Source: Bathynomus jamesi (taxonomy: Eukaryota; Arthropoda; Malacostraca; Isopoda; Cirolanidae). Taken from it: 64,000 bases of DNA. Positions 53,105-64,000 of this stretch are shown here, piece after piece. Under the pieces are notes generated by a model that saw nothing but the letters and a program-made list of their open reading frames with translations, was not told the origin of the DNA and did no database searches. The position numbers were made by a program, and so were the translations under genes. Location of the stretch: NCBI GenBank assembly GCA_023014485.1, contig JAJOZX010006164.1:1-64000 (forward strand), written 5' to 3'. Positions within the stretch are counted from its first letter, which is position 1. Each line of letters starts with the position of its first letter.

Positions 53105-54051
53105 ATGGACCTGTACGTCTCCCCAGATTTGTATGAAGAAAGTGATACTGCAGCATTAACCGCAATTAGTCTTTTCAATGCGATTGATTGTGGCGAATTA
53201 TTTTCGACGCAAACCGTAGAAGATATTTGCAGTGACGCTCCTTACAATCCGACGCAAGGGACTACCATAGAAATGTAAGTGTCCATAATTCGATTTTATA
53301 TATATATGGAGAGTTGTAGTATTTCGTCAAATAGATACTAGTCAAAAATGTCAATCAATGTTATTTCCCCATCATGCTAAAATCGAAATTGGTAATCGAA
53401 CCAAAGATATCTTCACATAATGGGGATCTGTCTGTATACTCTGTATATGTTTTAAAAGCATTATTCCTTTAAGGTCCGATGAGGATTTGACACGTGTTAT
53501 ACAATCTTTTGAAGAACCTCGGAATATGGATGATATACTGATCAGTCAGCAGTGTCACACATCCTCCACCATGGACCTGTACGTCTCCCCAGACTTGTAT
53601 GAAGAACGTGATACTGCAGCATTAACCACAATTAGTCTTTTCAATGCGCTTGATTGTGGCGAATTATTTTCAACGCAAACCGTAGAAGATATTTGCAGTG
53701 ACGCTCCTTACAACCCGACGCAAGGGACTACCATAGAAATGTAAGTGTCTATAATTAGAATTTTATATATATATGGAGAGTTGTAGTATCTCGTCAAATA
53801 GATACTCGCCAAAAATGTCAATCAGTGTTATTTCCCCATTATGCTAAAATAGAAATTTTTATGGCGTTCACTCCTCAACCAAAGATATCTTCACATAATG
53901 GGGATCTGTCTGTCTGTATACTCTGTATATGTTTTACATTATTCCTTTAAGGTCCGATGAGGATTTGACACGAGTTATACAATCTTTTGAAGAATCTCGG
54001 AATAGGGAGGGTATACTGATCAGTCAACAATGTCACACCGAAATAATGTAA
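53105..54051 (+). CDS. spliced early gene with IxCxE and LxCxE motifs, copy 2
   Basis: Exons are predicted at 53105-53274, 53474-53740 and 53952-54047 with the same AT|GTAAGTG donors and TTTAAG acceptors. The ATG is in an AACCATGG context. The exon 2 and 3 lengths (267 and 96) keep phase. Exon 1 has IDCGE (53183-53197), and exon 2 has LDCGE (53649-53663), an exact LxCxE retinoblastoma-binding consensus. Exon 2 is one codon shorter than in copy 1. All three exons are open despite many indels elsewhere in this copy. If the last donor is unused the stop is at 54049-54051. Confidence 0.65.
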
Positions 54052-54164
54052 GTGTTTTTCGATCTTTTTGGGATAAGAAGACACATATATTTTCATAAAT
54101 TTATTAAATGAAAGAAATCAGTACAATAAACGAATATACCGTTACAAATATACGAACAAAAACA

Positions 54165-54647
54165 TTATAATATACAACGAGTACGTACAATTGGAAAACG
54201 GTTTTTTATCTGTCTGCATACCATTTCATCGTTTCGGTGAGTGTGACACGGGTCAAATAAATTTAAAAAATTTATAAATTCTTTATCATTTGACATATGC
54301 ATGAGAAATGAGACACAGTACATTCCGCAAACATTAGTAAAATATCCCTGCATACGAAATGGGTTCCATACAACTTCGGGAATATGTAACTGAGCGAGAA
54401 ATTTTACAATAATAGGGTCACTCCAGGTTGAGTACCGAGTGAATCAAAATAGTACAGGCGCTGTCTATTTTTAAAAATAGACAGCGATCCAGTGAATCCC
54501 TTCATTACCGATGATGTCTGTGTTCACAATAAGACTACCGCATTCTCGCGTACTTGGCAAACTCAATGTTTCATTCTTCGCAAACACGCCGATAAATTTG
54601 GAACGTGTGACTCGCTCCATTACTTTCTGAAGTGTATTAGCATCCAT
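54165..54647 (-). pseudogene. adenain-like protease, copy 2, frameshifted
   Basis: It is equivalent to 11367-11849. A base is lost near 54426 and one gained near 54475, which shifts the frame between them. The Gln and Cys catalytic region (54165-54353) and the N-terminal His region are still recognisable. Confidence 0.85.
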
Positions 54648-54648
54648 T

Positions 54649-56000
54649 TTAAAAGTCAGTGATAACGCTTCTAAATCTATCTACTTCTATTAGGGCTTGC
54701 GATTCGAGATATACTAGTACACTAATAGGAGCGTCTATAGGCTTGGCGAATTCCAGCCGCACTGAGATGTTACCGCTCTGCTGTGGTGTTAAATGGGTAT
54801 TTACGCTAGCAGATAAGTCAGGTGTAATGTCATACGGATAAAGGTTAAATTGATCAATGAATTCTTCCTGCGTTACCCCATTACCAAGCTCATCACAATC
54901 ACCTGCAATATGGGTCAGATTACTATAGGCTCTGGCACAAAGAGGTAACACAGCGTCTGATGAATAGTCCGTACCCATTGTTCCACCCAAAGCAGTGCCA
55001 TTAACGTATAGAGTTATATTTTTAAGTCCGAAATTCTCGAATTTAAAGGCACTCTTTTTATATTTTCCATTCACCGAGCGTGGTCCTGCATGCCGATTAA
55101 TATCCTTTTAGGAAGATTTCCCAGGGCAATGTTTTCTATCTGCTTCGATGCCAACCCTGCAGGAACCGTATATAGTTTGATCTGCACTCTGTTAATAGGA
55201 TATTTCACTGTAGCGTTTAGTAAATTTTTCTCAATTTCTAGTTGTTTTGGTGAACTTAATTTCACTCGCCGTACGCGGAGGTATGTGTCCATAATGTGAA
55301 CCACAACGGACTTTGCACCCTCTTCTTGATTCGCATCCAGATTTAAGCAGATCTCAGGACTCGTGCGGGTGAGCTTTATTTTCATATCCACCCCGTTCAC
55401 AAGCAACTTCTCCTGGAAAGTGAAATCTGTGTGCAACCGTCCAAAACACTCGTATATTTTCTTTTTAGAATTTTTAAATTTGTCCTTTATACTATTTTCA
55501 TCTTTAGTTTGATAATATCCCTCCGCACTTAAAAAGGTAGCCTTCGCTTCTTTGGAAAAGTTGAGGACATTTTCCAAATAGGCTCGTAGATGATAGTACC
55601 CCGTGCCTGCCGATATGTTGGTCTGATTTAAATATACGTCACACTGGTTGAATATGGCGTGCAGAAAGTTTGTTTCAGGGTATACAGCATATTTGTCATC
55701 GCAGGCCGTTCCATCAGAATGGGCTATACGTAGCTTAGCGTACATGTGCACACAGCTTGGATCAAAAAAGTAAGGACCTGAGCTGGGTATCACGAATTCT
55801 ATAGGTGCACTCGGTGAACTAATTGTGTTTAAAGGGTTAATTGTAATAAAGTCACTGTGCTCAATAGAAACTTGGGTTGGCGGGAGCTCAAAAAAGGACA
55901 GCTCCGATTTACAGCATTGTGAACTACATGGGTGGATGAAGCGTGCCATGGCGAAATAGTGACTCCTCTCTCGACAAGTGGTAAACAAACTATGATTCAT
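54649..56000 (-). pseudogene. major capsid protein, copy 2, one frameshift
   Basis: Frames 55071-56000 and 54649-55074 together match the 450-residue protein of copy 1. One base is missing near 55076. The rest is almost identical. Confidence 0.88.
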
Positions 56001-56023
56001 GAGATCAATATCCTTAGCTTATA

Positions 56024-56409
56024 TCAGTCAAAAAAGTGGTCAACCATAGGTTTCATTCGCTTACAGCATTTCTTTTTTGATAGCCTTTTACGTTTAATAC
56101 CACGTGACCCCTTCTTCTTCCGGGGAGCCCTCTTCTTCTTCCCCCACCACGCATTTTTCTCTTTGCATCTTTGATGATTTCGTTCCGTGTACGCTTTAAA
56201 TGTTTTTTTAGAGCTTCTTTAGGTTTAGCCCCGGCCAATATGTCTTCTGCAGTGTTAAGGCCTGATTGTAGCGCTTTCCTTCCAAGGTATCTGGCACCCC
56301 TCTTCAGCAAAGGAACAGCCGTACGTAGTATGGATGAAAAAATGGATCCAAGTCCACTACCGCGCTGGTATCGCATCCCTCGATAGACGGTGAAAGGCTT
56401 TCTATCCAT
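56024..56409 (-). pseudogene. basic virion protein, copy 2, frameshifted
   Basis: It matches 13227-13613 up to about residue 88. A base lost near 56144, in the Lys/Arg-rich part, changes the C-terminus. Confidence 0.8.
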
Positions 56410-57266
56410 TATAACTCAGTGCGTCGAAAGTGTAGCTTCACTGTTAAGCTCCCGTTACCGAATGGGAAGTTTTCGCCCTCAATCGTTCTTATATATATTG
56501 TGATATTGGTTATTAAATTAGTTGCGACATTCACATAATGGGGCTGTCATATGTAATACTCAAACTCCTTCCTCTATGGTTGGGGATGTGAGCAATGCGC
56601 AGCAGGCGTGCCTGGGTATCCCCAACAAACTGGTGCTCCACTATATTACTGTAAATATAGCACATGTCTGGGGACCTTTCAGCCAATTTCTCCATCTTCA
56701 ATTGATACATTAATCTGGACAAGTTATACTGTGTCTCGTGAAATGTGTCTCTTTGGAAGGCTGCGCTATATCGGCCGTTGGTTAGAATTTTGAACTTTCT
56801 ATGTTCTTTAAGACGTCTGTTAGTCTTTGATTTTAGGATTAGTGTATGTGCAGGGTTGTTTACGATTTCATATACTAAATCATTCGTAAGGTTTGAGTTT
56901 CTTAAACTCACGTTTAAGCCTCTCACAACATCCTCGGCCGAACCATATTGACCCGGCCCTAGTCTTACTTCTGTACTGTAATACCGTGTAATCTTAGTCC
57001 GAGCGATGCGCATAGTTTCATCCATAGCTACCCCAGCTTTTTCACACTCGTCAATGTCTCTAAGAATCGTAAAAAAACGGTTTCTTTATGTTCAATATTT
57101 AAAAAGACGGTGTCCAGCTGAATTTCGCATATCCCCACCTCATACGAATCACGACCCAATTCAATGTGCCCATGGAGTTCTGTTACAAAGTTGGCTAGCG
57201 TGTTGTTAGGGTGTACAGACAGGACGAGGAGGACGGGAGTGTGACGTAGAAATGGTTAGGAGCCAT
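56409..57266 (-). pseudogene. penton-like minor capsid protein, copy 2, frameshifted
   Basis: It matches 13613-14470. Indels near 56544, 57071-57077 (a longer A run) and 57222 leave one main open segment, 56531-57025. Confidence 0.85.
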
Positions 57267-57274
57267 GTTGCATA

Positions 57275-58341
57275 CTATTTAAGCTTCATTATTGCATCAG
57301 CTTTTATATAGGTGTTGAAGCTTTCTGGGTACCCTAGCCATTTCACCAGGTACATTTTTCTCCTTCCTGAACCTTTGCTTCCTAAAATTTTCTCAATTTT
57401 AAACAATTTTTTTCTAAATTAAACGCAACTTTCTGCAATTCCTCGCGGTAAAAGCCTCCTGAGATTTCTTCCCCATTCAAATCTTCAATGTAATACATCA
57501 TTATCACACCTTTAGGTCTCACAGCCCTAACTTTAAAAATCTCGCGTGTCCATCCTTGCTCAAAACCCTTTGCGAATTTATTCCCCGAACGACGACAGCC
57601 TTACATAATCATTGATTTTGAAGCGCACAGAGTGTGGTGGTGGTGGTGGTGGTGGTGTCTCCATCTCTTCTCGGGAGCGTACCTCTTTCTAAAACTTCGT
57701 TAGGTGTTGCCCCAATCGTGCGATGGTGTGAGCGGTTGTAGGATGATGCCAATGATTCCAGAATGTCTAGAAATCTGTATGTGTTTTTTGTGTAAAATAA
57801 CGGTGCATGCGTTCCTTTATGGTGCGCTGAACTCTTTCAGCTAAAGAAGCCTTATGTATAGAATTGGTTGTGTAATAGCTGATATTAAACTCTGTCAACA
57901 TATTCTGAAAAGCACGGCCTATAAACTCCTTCCCCATATCCGTACAAAAATAGCCAGGAACCCTGTTTTCTTTTAACATTAGCGTTTTGGTGGCTTTAGC
58001 AACTGTTTCAGGTGATTTATTTTCAGAGGAACTAGCCACAGATATCTAGAGAACACGTCTATTATGAATAGAATGTAGCGGTAACCATCGTTATACACAG
58101 AATATCTTTGCATGTCTGTTAAATCTGCTTGCCAAATAGAATCAATCGAGGAAGCCGTTGTCTTGGCTGTTTTAAACCTTTTTCTCACAGGCTTATGAAG
58201 CGTATAAGCGTCCTGCTCCCTCAAAAATCTTTCAACATCTTTTTTTCCTACTCCGTAAACACTTCTGTACAGTCTATCTACGCCGCCGTAAGAGGATGGG
58301 GTAGAAATGTCATAATAGCGTTTAGTTAATACGTTAGCCAT
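57275..58341 (-). pseudogene. integrase plus chromodomain, copy 2, frameshifted
   Basis: The core lies in frames 57979-58341 and 57767-58039, split by a lost T near 58021. Further indels lie near 57590, 57655 and 57787. At about 57504-57512 the junction to the chromodomain is in frame, unlike copy 1, but a base lost near 57404 breaks the chromodomain itself. All three catalytic acidic residues are still encoded. Confidence 0.87.
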
Positions 58342-59054
58342 TTGCGTATTTTAGAGGCACGTGGGTAGGGTTGGTTTAACCTCTTCTTGCTCCTCTTCAA
58401 AGGTGTTACCGCCGGGGGTGACGGCGCCTTCAATTGTGTCACAGGCGTTGCATGTTCCAAGTCTTTTAACCTGTTCAGATTTCCTATCAACGTTTTAGGG
58501 ACATTTATTTGTTGTAGTCTTGCTTTAATATGCTTCCATCCTGATGGTGATGGCCTATCCCACTTTCTCACCAGATCATGGACAATGTCTACGATATTCG
58601 ATCCCTGTACCTTTGATCCTTCCACAATGATCTCCCCTGTATCGGTCCATTGTATGGCGGGATCCTCACTCAATAGATTATAAAGACTTAAGCCTTTACT
58701 CCTCAATGTAAGTGGGAGGGTATTTTTTAATACATGTTCGATATGTTGTGTGGCTAATCTTTTTGGTTGGTCAGCTGTGTCGTCGGGTATAGATCCTATG
58801 TCGCCATCGTCCCCCGTGCTGTGCCTAATAACCACAGGAATCTCTGTAGGGCTCTTATAATTTTCGTACTCGTGAAGAAATTTCTGCAGAGCTTCTTGGT
58901 ATAAGATTCTTTTCTCATCAGGTGTTTTTTCACTGTTTAATAGGGCTAACAATTCGCTTTCCATTCTTTTAAGTCTGCTTTTACGGGGATCTAGATCCGT
59001 GTCTCTTTGCAGTGAGGCGTACACCTCGTGGGGAATCACTACCACTTTCTTCAT
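58326..59054 (-). CDS. conserved Polinton protein of unknown function (242 aa), intact
   Basis: A single frame of 242 residues starts MKKVVVIPHEVYASL at an ATG overlapping the previous stop (TAATG). A charged N-terminal third is followed by an acidic stretch (GDDGDIGS). A central block has IQWTDTGEIIVEG and SNIVDIVHDLVRKW, and the tail is basic. No catalytic motif is visible. It is the undamaged counterpart of 15530-16256. Its overlap with the integrase start (16 bases) is kept. Confidence 0.75.
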   Translation of the reverse strand: MKKVVVIPHEVYASLQRDTDLDPRKSRLKRMESELLALLNSEKTPDEKRILYQEALQKFLHEYENYKSPTEIPVVIRHSTGDDGDIGSIPDDTADQPKRLATQHIEHVLKNTLPLTLRSKGLSLYNLLSEDPAIQWTDTGEIIVEGSKVQGSNIVDIVHDLVRKWDRPSPSGWKHIKARLQQINVPKTLIGNLNRLKDLEHATPVTQLKAPSPPAVTPLKRSKKRLNQPYPRASKIRKWLTY

Positions 59055-59376
59055 TATATTAATCTAGTCAGTAAAGGACCCAAAACTGAAAATAAGATGG
59101 GGAGAAATGACCCTCCTGTTTGTACAATAATTCGCTTTTTCTTCGCTACAGTTTGGCTTTTACGAGCGAGTGCACGTATTATGTTCTTGTAGCGGCGTAG
59201 GCGAGCCTTCTGATGGGTTTTCATTGATACATTGCAATTTATAACGTTAAGACAGATTTCACAGATGCATTTTAAAAAGTCGGCATCGATATTTTTAATA
59301 AACATCTGCTGCATTGCCCGGGCAGTCGATGATAGATTTTTATTAATTCACGGTATTTCTTTAGTCTCTTTGTCAT
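59054..59376 (-). pseudogene. small hydrophobic-tail protein, copy 2, frameshifted
   Basis: It matches 16256-16579. A base lost near 59320 removes the first 21 residues from frame, and 86 residues remain open to the hydrophobic C-terminus. Confidence 0.75.
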
Positions 59377-59996
59377 TCTGGAATATACACCGTTTCAGGC
59401 TCGTTTGGAAATATATTCGTTCGCAGAAGCACTCTAAACGTGTTTCGCGGATGAAGGTCGCAAAGCAAATATCCGTAACGCGTGCTTGTAGCTTCTTTAT
59501 AAACTTCCAAAAACTCCTTACGCTGATTCGGGAACATTTGATTGGCTAATACCCCAATTTGTGATACATCTCTACGTTGCGCGAATAAGACTAGATTTGC
59601 GTATTTAACGACACATCGCGCATGTATCTATTTTGAAAATAGATTCTGATTGATGAAACACGCTTATGTTAAGATGGTGGGAGAATACTGTAAATGTCTC
59701 GGCAAACGTTTTATCCATCTCCAACATGAGATCGTCAATTACAATGATTGTATGTTCATTTCCCTTTAACGAATTAACGTCATATACGCCTTTGTGGAAC
59801 AAAATATCATCTTGGTACTCGTTGAACACTGATTGATACGTCGAATAGCACCATATAACTTTACGCACAAATTTCGAGAACATCTCCCCCTTTTCTTTAT
59901 GATTTTAAGCATAAACACAGTTTTACCACATCCTGTAGGTCCAGATATAATACATGTGGATGGGCTCGTGAATCTGAATTTTTCTACAGAGTCCAT
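59373..59996 (-). pseudogene. packaging ATPase, copy 2, frameshifted
   Basis: Walker A (GPTGCGKT) and the Walker B region are both readable but in different frames (59766-60005 and 59605-59883) because of a base lost near 59899. More losses lie near 59595, 59633 and 59657. Confidence 0.87.
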
Positions 59997-60080
59997 TTCT
60001 AACACGTCACACTCCTAAGTGAGTCATTTACAAAATATTACAAATTTTGAGTGCTGATCCTTATATTTCTTCTCCCACAG

Positions 60081-63000
60081 AACCGTGAATGACGATGAGG
60101 TAGAGCAGCCCATCATTACGGATGACCTCGACGACAGTGTAGTTGTGATCTCCTCCCCTGAACCCTCACCAGCGATACCGGTAACACGTCCAAAGCGGAG
60201 GTATGAGATACCCACGTCAGGTATAAAGCGACCGAAATACGCGTCTGTTGCAGCGGTAATAGATCCCCAACCCTCAACCTCTTACGCAACAACACCCCCA
60301 GCAGCACCTAATATATCCCCTTATTCATCCGCCGCCCCCCGTTCTGTTAAGTCTACAATAATAGAGCCCCAACCCTCCTACGCAACAGGGCCCCATCAGC
60401 AGCACCTAATATATCCACTAATTCATCCGCCCCCCGTTCTGTTGAGGATGGTATAACGCTGGAATTGGTGCGATCCGCAGCCCCCACCCAGCCTTGACTA
60501 GAAATCGGTATAGAGTCAGGGTAGACCCTAGAGTCATGTATAGCAATGGTATTGAGCGCGGACTACGCCGGGTTGTAGAGCGTATTATAGAGTTTGCTCT
60601 TCAGAATCGTGACGAGCGTGAAGTCAGGACGAGTATGTCCTTTGGATTCGGGTCAGATGACGGTGATGTAGACGATTATTGGGTGATAGTGCCATTTAGA
60701 CGTTTGGCGGCTGAAGATGTAGAATATATATTAGGGCGTATAATGCAAGCCGCCCAAAGTAGTATAGCCTTCAATATGGACAACTTCACGTAAATATTGA
60801 CCATGTATACCGTGTTGCGGGTCATAATGCCATACCGTATACTCTTAACTTCAATTCTCAAGCTATTTATAGACGGCATATAAACGTCGATCGTGGTTGC
60901 GGCTTTATAGCAGTACTCTTAGCACGTATGTTTACTGTACAAAATACACGAACTCAAAAAATTTGGTTGCCTACAGTCGTGGAGCATGCCCGTAAACTAG
61001 CTGAAGACTGTGAACTTGAATTTGTGTAATATGGGTCCTGAAGAGCTGAGAAGGGTAGAACAGGAAATGAATGTCCGCATAGTTGTGTTTGGGTTGGATG
61101 ATCGTCGTAGGACTGTGTATGTTTTTAAAAGCTGTGTGAGAGATCGTACAAGGCCCCTACTTATTTTAGGATTGTCAGGGACAACGTATCTCCCCATCCG
61201 TAATATAAGGTGGCTTTACGCGAGTTATGACAAAAGTCGAAAATATGGGAGACATCATGATTTGTGTAAGGGGTGCCTCGAGTTTGCGGATGATATAGTG
61301 AGACATTGTAAAGAATGTCACATGGTATGTGAGCAGTGTAAAAGCACCAAATGTGAAAGCCGTGTAGTTGAAGCTGAGAAGAGACTGTGATGTGTGTAGA
61401 CGCACATTTTTCAATAATAGCTGTTTTGATTTCCATAAATCAATTGGCACGTGCAGGAAAATGAGAATCTGTGAATGTGGTGTGTTTCACACAATGGATA
61501 ATTGGGGAAAATTTAAGCACAAGTGTGACGTAATTCACTGTCCTACATGCCAGGAGGAATATAAGGCGGATGGAGTAAAGCATGTATGTTATATGAAAGA
61601 TGCTAAGCCTAAAAATAACCCCTGTATAACTGTATACTACGATATAGAAACATATACGAACGCTGAAACCAAAGAGGTAATTCCACATTTACTTGTGAGC
61701 CAGACTATCTGTGATGAGTGTATGGATATCGAATGTGACGAGTGCCCCAATGTGGTAAACGGACAAACGTTTTTAAAACGAATGTCAGCGATAGTCCTGT
61801 GAAACTATTTGTGTCCTATATTGTCAAGTTAGCCGACAAGTTCAAAAAAATGACTGTGTATATTCTCGCCCATAACGGGGCAAAGTTTGACACGCAGTTC
61901 CTTTATAAGGAGTTGCTTGAACACGAATCCTCTGAGATATTTACAGGTGATCCATTGAAAAGAGGCAACAAATTAATACAGATGCAGATAAGAGGCAATG
62001 TACAATTTAAAGATACTTTATTATTCACACCTTGTAAATTAGCAAAGCTACCCAAGGTGATGGGAGTAGCAGCTGAAGTTTCCAAAGGATACTTCCCATA
62101 CACTTTCCTCACCAGCGAGACTTTAAACTACGTAGGCCACCACCCCCAAACATTATTTTGACTGCATGGATGAACGTGAAGACTTTGATCGATACTACGA
62201 CAGTTTTAATGAAAGTAACCCTTTATAATATAGCTGATGAATGTGAGCGTTATTGCGTGAATGATTGCGCGTGCTTAGAGTATGTTCCAGGCCTTTAGAA
62301 GGATGTACATAGCCCGTTTCAAATGCGATCCACTGCAAGTCGCAACCACCATCGCATCATTATGTTTACGGTGTTCAAGAATACTTCATGCCGAAGACAC
62401 CTTAGCCATTTATTCACCGAAACAATCCCCGCAGTTACGGGCACAAGGCTATTTACTGGCTCATACACCTACAGCAACAGACAGGTGTATACATAAAGCA
62501 CGCCCGCAACACGGGTGAAGTACCCATTAAGATTAATGGACGTGTTTTTTTGGTTGATGGGTTAAGTGAAACCGTGTCACTGGTGTGAAGACTGTGTACT
62601 CCTTTACGGTTGCTGGTGGCATGGATGCCCCCGTCCTGAGTGCGGTGTCACCGGAGATATCAACGGTAGGTCTCCTGCCGACTGTCTTGCATCGACCCGC
62701 ACCCGCGATCAACTTATAGGATCACAGTTCACTCACAAAGTCTTGTGGGAGCATGAATATGATGCACGGATGGAGACAGACGAGGTGTACGTGAGGAAAT
62801 AAAAGCGATCAAGCGTTCAATGGTGCTGGATCCTCTCAAATGTGGTGATAGCTTGTTTGGAGGACGTACAAATCCTTTCAGACTATACTTCCCACCTACG
62901 GAGGGCGTGAAGCTCCATTACTACGATTTCTGTTCTTTATACCCATACGTGATGAAGAGCAATCCGTACCCCGTGGGCGCTCCTGAGAAACTGGTGGGGC

Positions 63001-64000
63001 CTAGCCTACCATCCATCAATGAATTTTCAAAAAATTTGAATGATCGTTACTTTGGGATCTCTTTCGTAGACGTACTCCCCCCACGCAATTTATGGATGCC
63101 GATCTTACCTGTCGTTATCGACGACAAGCTCATGTTTCCCCTGTGCGTGAAGTGCGCGGAAGAGGATAACGGCGAATGTAACCATATACCCCACCAGCGT
63201 ATCAGATCAGGGCGTATATACAAGTCTGAGTTGGCCCTAGCCGTGCGCCATGGTTATAGAATACTGAAGATACATGAGGTGTGGAGGTTTCAGAAGCTAC
63301 CCAACCTTTTCACACCATATATAAACACCTTTTTGAAGGATAAGGTTGAGGCATCAGGGTATCCGCGAGGAGTTGATACCGAAGATGAAAAGTCTGCCTA
63401 TATCAACGTTACCGCGACCGCGAAGGTATACAACTTGATCGTGTCCAAATTGTAAAGAATCCTGGCAAGCGCTTTAGTGCAAAGTTGTGTCTAAACAGTC
63501 TATGGGGAAAATTTGCGCAGAATACCGGCAGAGGGAGCATTCATTTGGCACAAAGTTATAGCGATGTCTGGGATTATGCCAATGCCCGATAAAGAGGTCA
63601 TGGAAATCGTAAATGTAGGTAATACTTACGTAATAAAGTACAACAACACTGAATTTGCACAGATACCTCAAGGGTTGCAAACATACCTGTGGCCAGCTTC
63701 ACAACAGCCTACGCCCGTATAAAACTTTGGGTCTATTGCATTCTCTTGGGCGGAGAGTATTGTATGCCGATACAGATAGCGTGATATTCACAGAGAGGGA
63801 GGGTGAATACATGCCCACTATTGGGGAGTTCCTCGGCGAGCTCACTGATGAGATCAAGGATGAGTATGGGACAACGCATACGCCGACTCTTTTGCCTCAA
63901 CAGGACCTAAGACTTATGGGGTACGGGTCAGGTGGGGGATGAAATGAAATATATCGTGAAGGCAAAGGGTATTACGCTCAACCATGCGAATCGGGAGGTT
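60081..64000 (+). pseudogene. POLB: family B DNA polymerase, copy 2, many frameshifts, truncated by window
   Basis: It starts at the same splice acceptor (CCCACAG ending at 60080), again without an ATG. Frame breaks occur near 60370-60410, 60490, 60790, 61025, 61385, 61750, 62140, 62250-62400, 62550-62610, 62790, 63200, 63400, 63590, 63657, 63732 and 63870-63935. Exonuclease and polymerase motifs remain readable in fragments. Net loss relative to copy 1 is 35 bases over about 3.9 kb. Confidence 0.9.

Larger units (their letters stand above)
50328..64000 (+). mobile_element. Polinton/Maverick element, copy 2 (runs off window)
   Basis: It starts with the same AGTAGTATAG tip and follows copy 1 gene for gene. 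64000 corresponds to 21244 in copy 1, inside the polymerase. Few substitutions but many one-base indels separate the copies. The left flank (gggtcc before the tip) is unrelated to copy 1's flank, so this is a separate insertion rather than a simple tandem duplication. Confidence 0.92.

Noticed and set aside
6659..64000. A bacterial or phage origin for the packed gene cluster
   Set aside because: GT-AG introns, poly(A) signals, a chromodomain and LINE/hAT surroundings show a nuclear eukaryotic setting.
50328..64000. A simple tandem segmental duplication of 6.6-24.6 kb
   Set aside because: The left flanks of the two elements are unrelated and similarity starts exactly at the Polinton tip, so separate insertions (or assembly effects) fit better.

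Overview
The window is repeat-dense, AT-rich arthropod-type nuclear DNA. It has long (TA)n, (GA)n and (GT)n tracts, GT-AG introns, many hAT, mariner, Merlin and LINE fragments, and a degenerate TTAGG array. TTAGG is the common arthropod telomere unit, so a crustacean or other arthropod is plausible, but the species cannot be fixed. I see no ordinary host housekeeping gene; nearly every coding stretch belongs to a mobile or virus-like element.

The dominant features are two closely related Polinton/Maverick (adintovirus-type) elements in the same orientation about 43 kb apart. Copy 1 (6659-24657, 18.0 kb) has both terminal inverted repeats (about 455 bp, tips AGTAGTATAG). Its plus strand begins with a subterminal repeat zone, then a small spliced early gene. 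A compact minus-strand late cluster follows: packaging ATPase, a small protein with a hydrophobic tail, a conserved unknown protein, retroviral-type integrase with chromodomain, penton-like minor capsid protein, a basic membrane-active-like protein, double jelly-roll major capsid protein and adenain-like protease. The protein-primed DNA polymerase lies divergently on the plus strand, followed by two or three right-arm accessory genes (one PC4-like). Copy 2 (50328 to beyond the window end) repeats this layout through most of the polymerase, but carries many one-base indels. Each copy has lesions the other lacks.

The most interesting biology is in the early gene and the polymerase. The early gene has three phase-2 exons made by a 465-bp tandem duplication. 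It carries two IxCxE/LxCxE motifs, the retinoblastoma-binding signature of small DNA tumour viruses. The GT of each donor is also the start of an in-frame stop. The polymerase frame has no ATG at its 5' end and instead begins at a strong 3' splice site in the same phase as the early gene's last donor about 6 kb upstream. This suggests adenovirus-E2B-like long-range leader splicing.

Remaining regions. 1-6658: AT-rich DNA with a hAT MITE, a minisatellite-armed foldback repeat and a LINE fragment. 24658-28551: a broken repetitive gene and a hAT remnant. 28700-33328: a hAT-type element carrying a long palindrome and a second hAT with a broken transposase. 33329-38650: a zinc-finger fragment, a LINE 3' end, an orphan CCAAT/GC/TATA cluster and three mariner-type elements. 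38760-39413: the end of an older Polinton relative. 39598-48773: three short hAT-type elements with perfect 8-bp target duplications, a foldback element, a LINE with ORF1, endonuclease and partial reverse transcriptase, and a Merlin element holding the TTAGG array.
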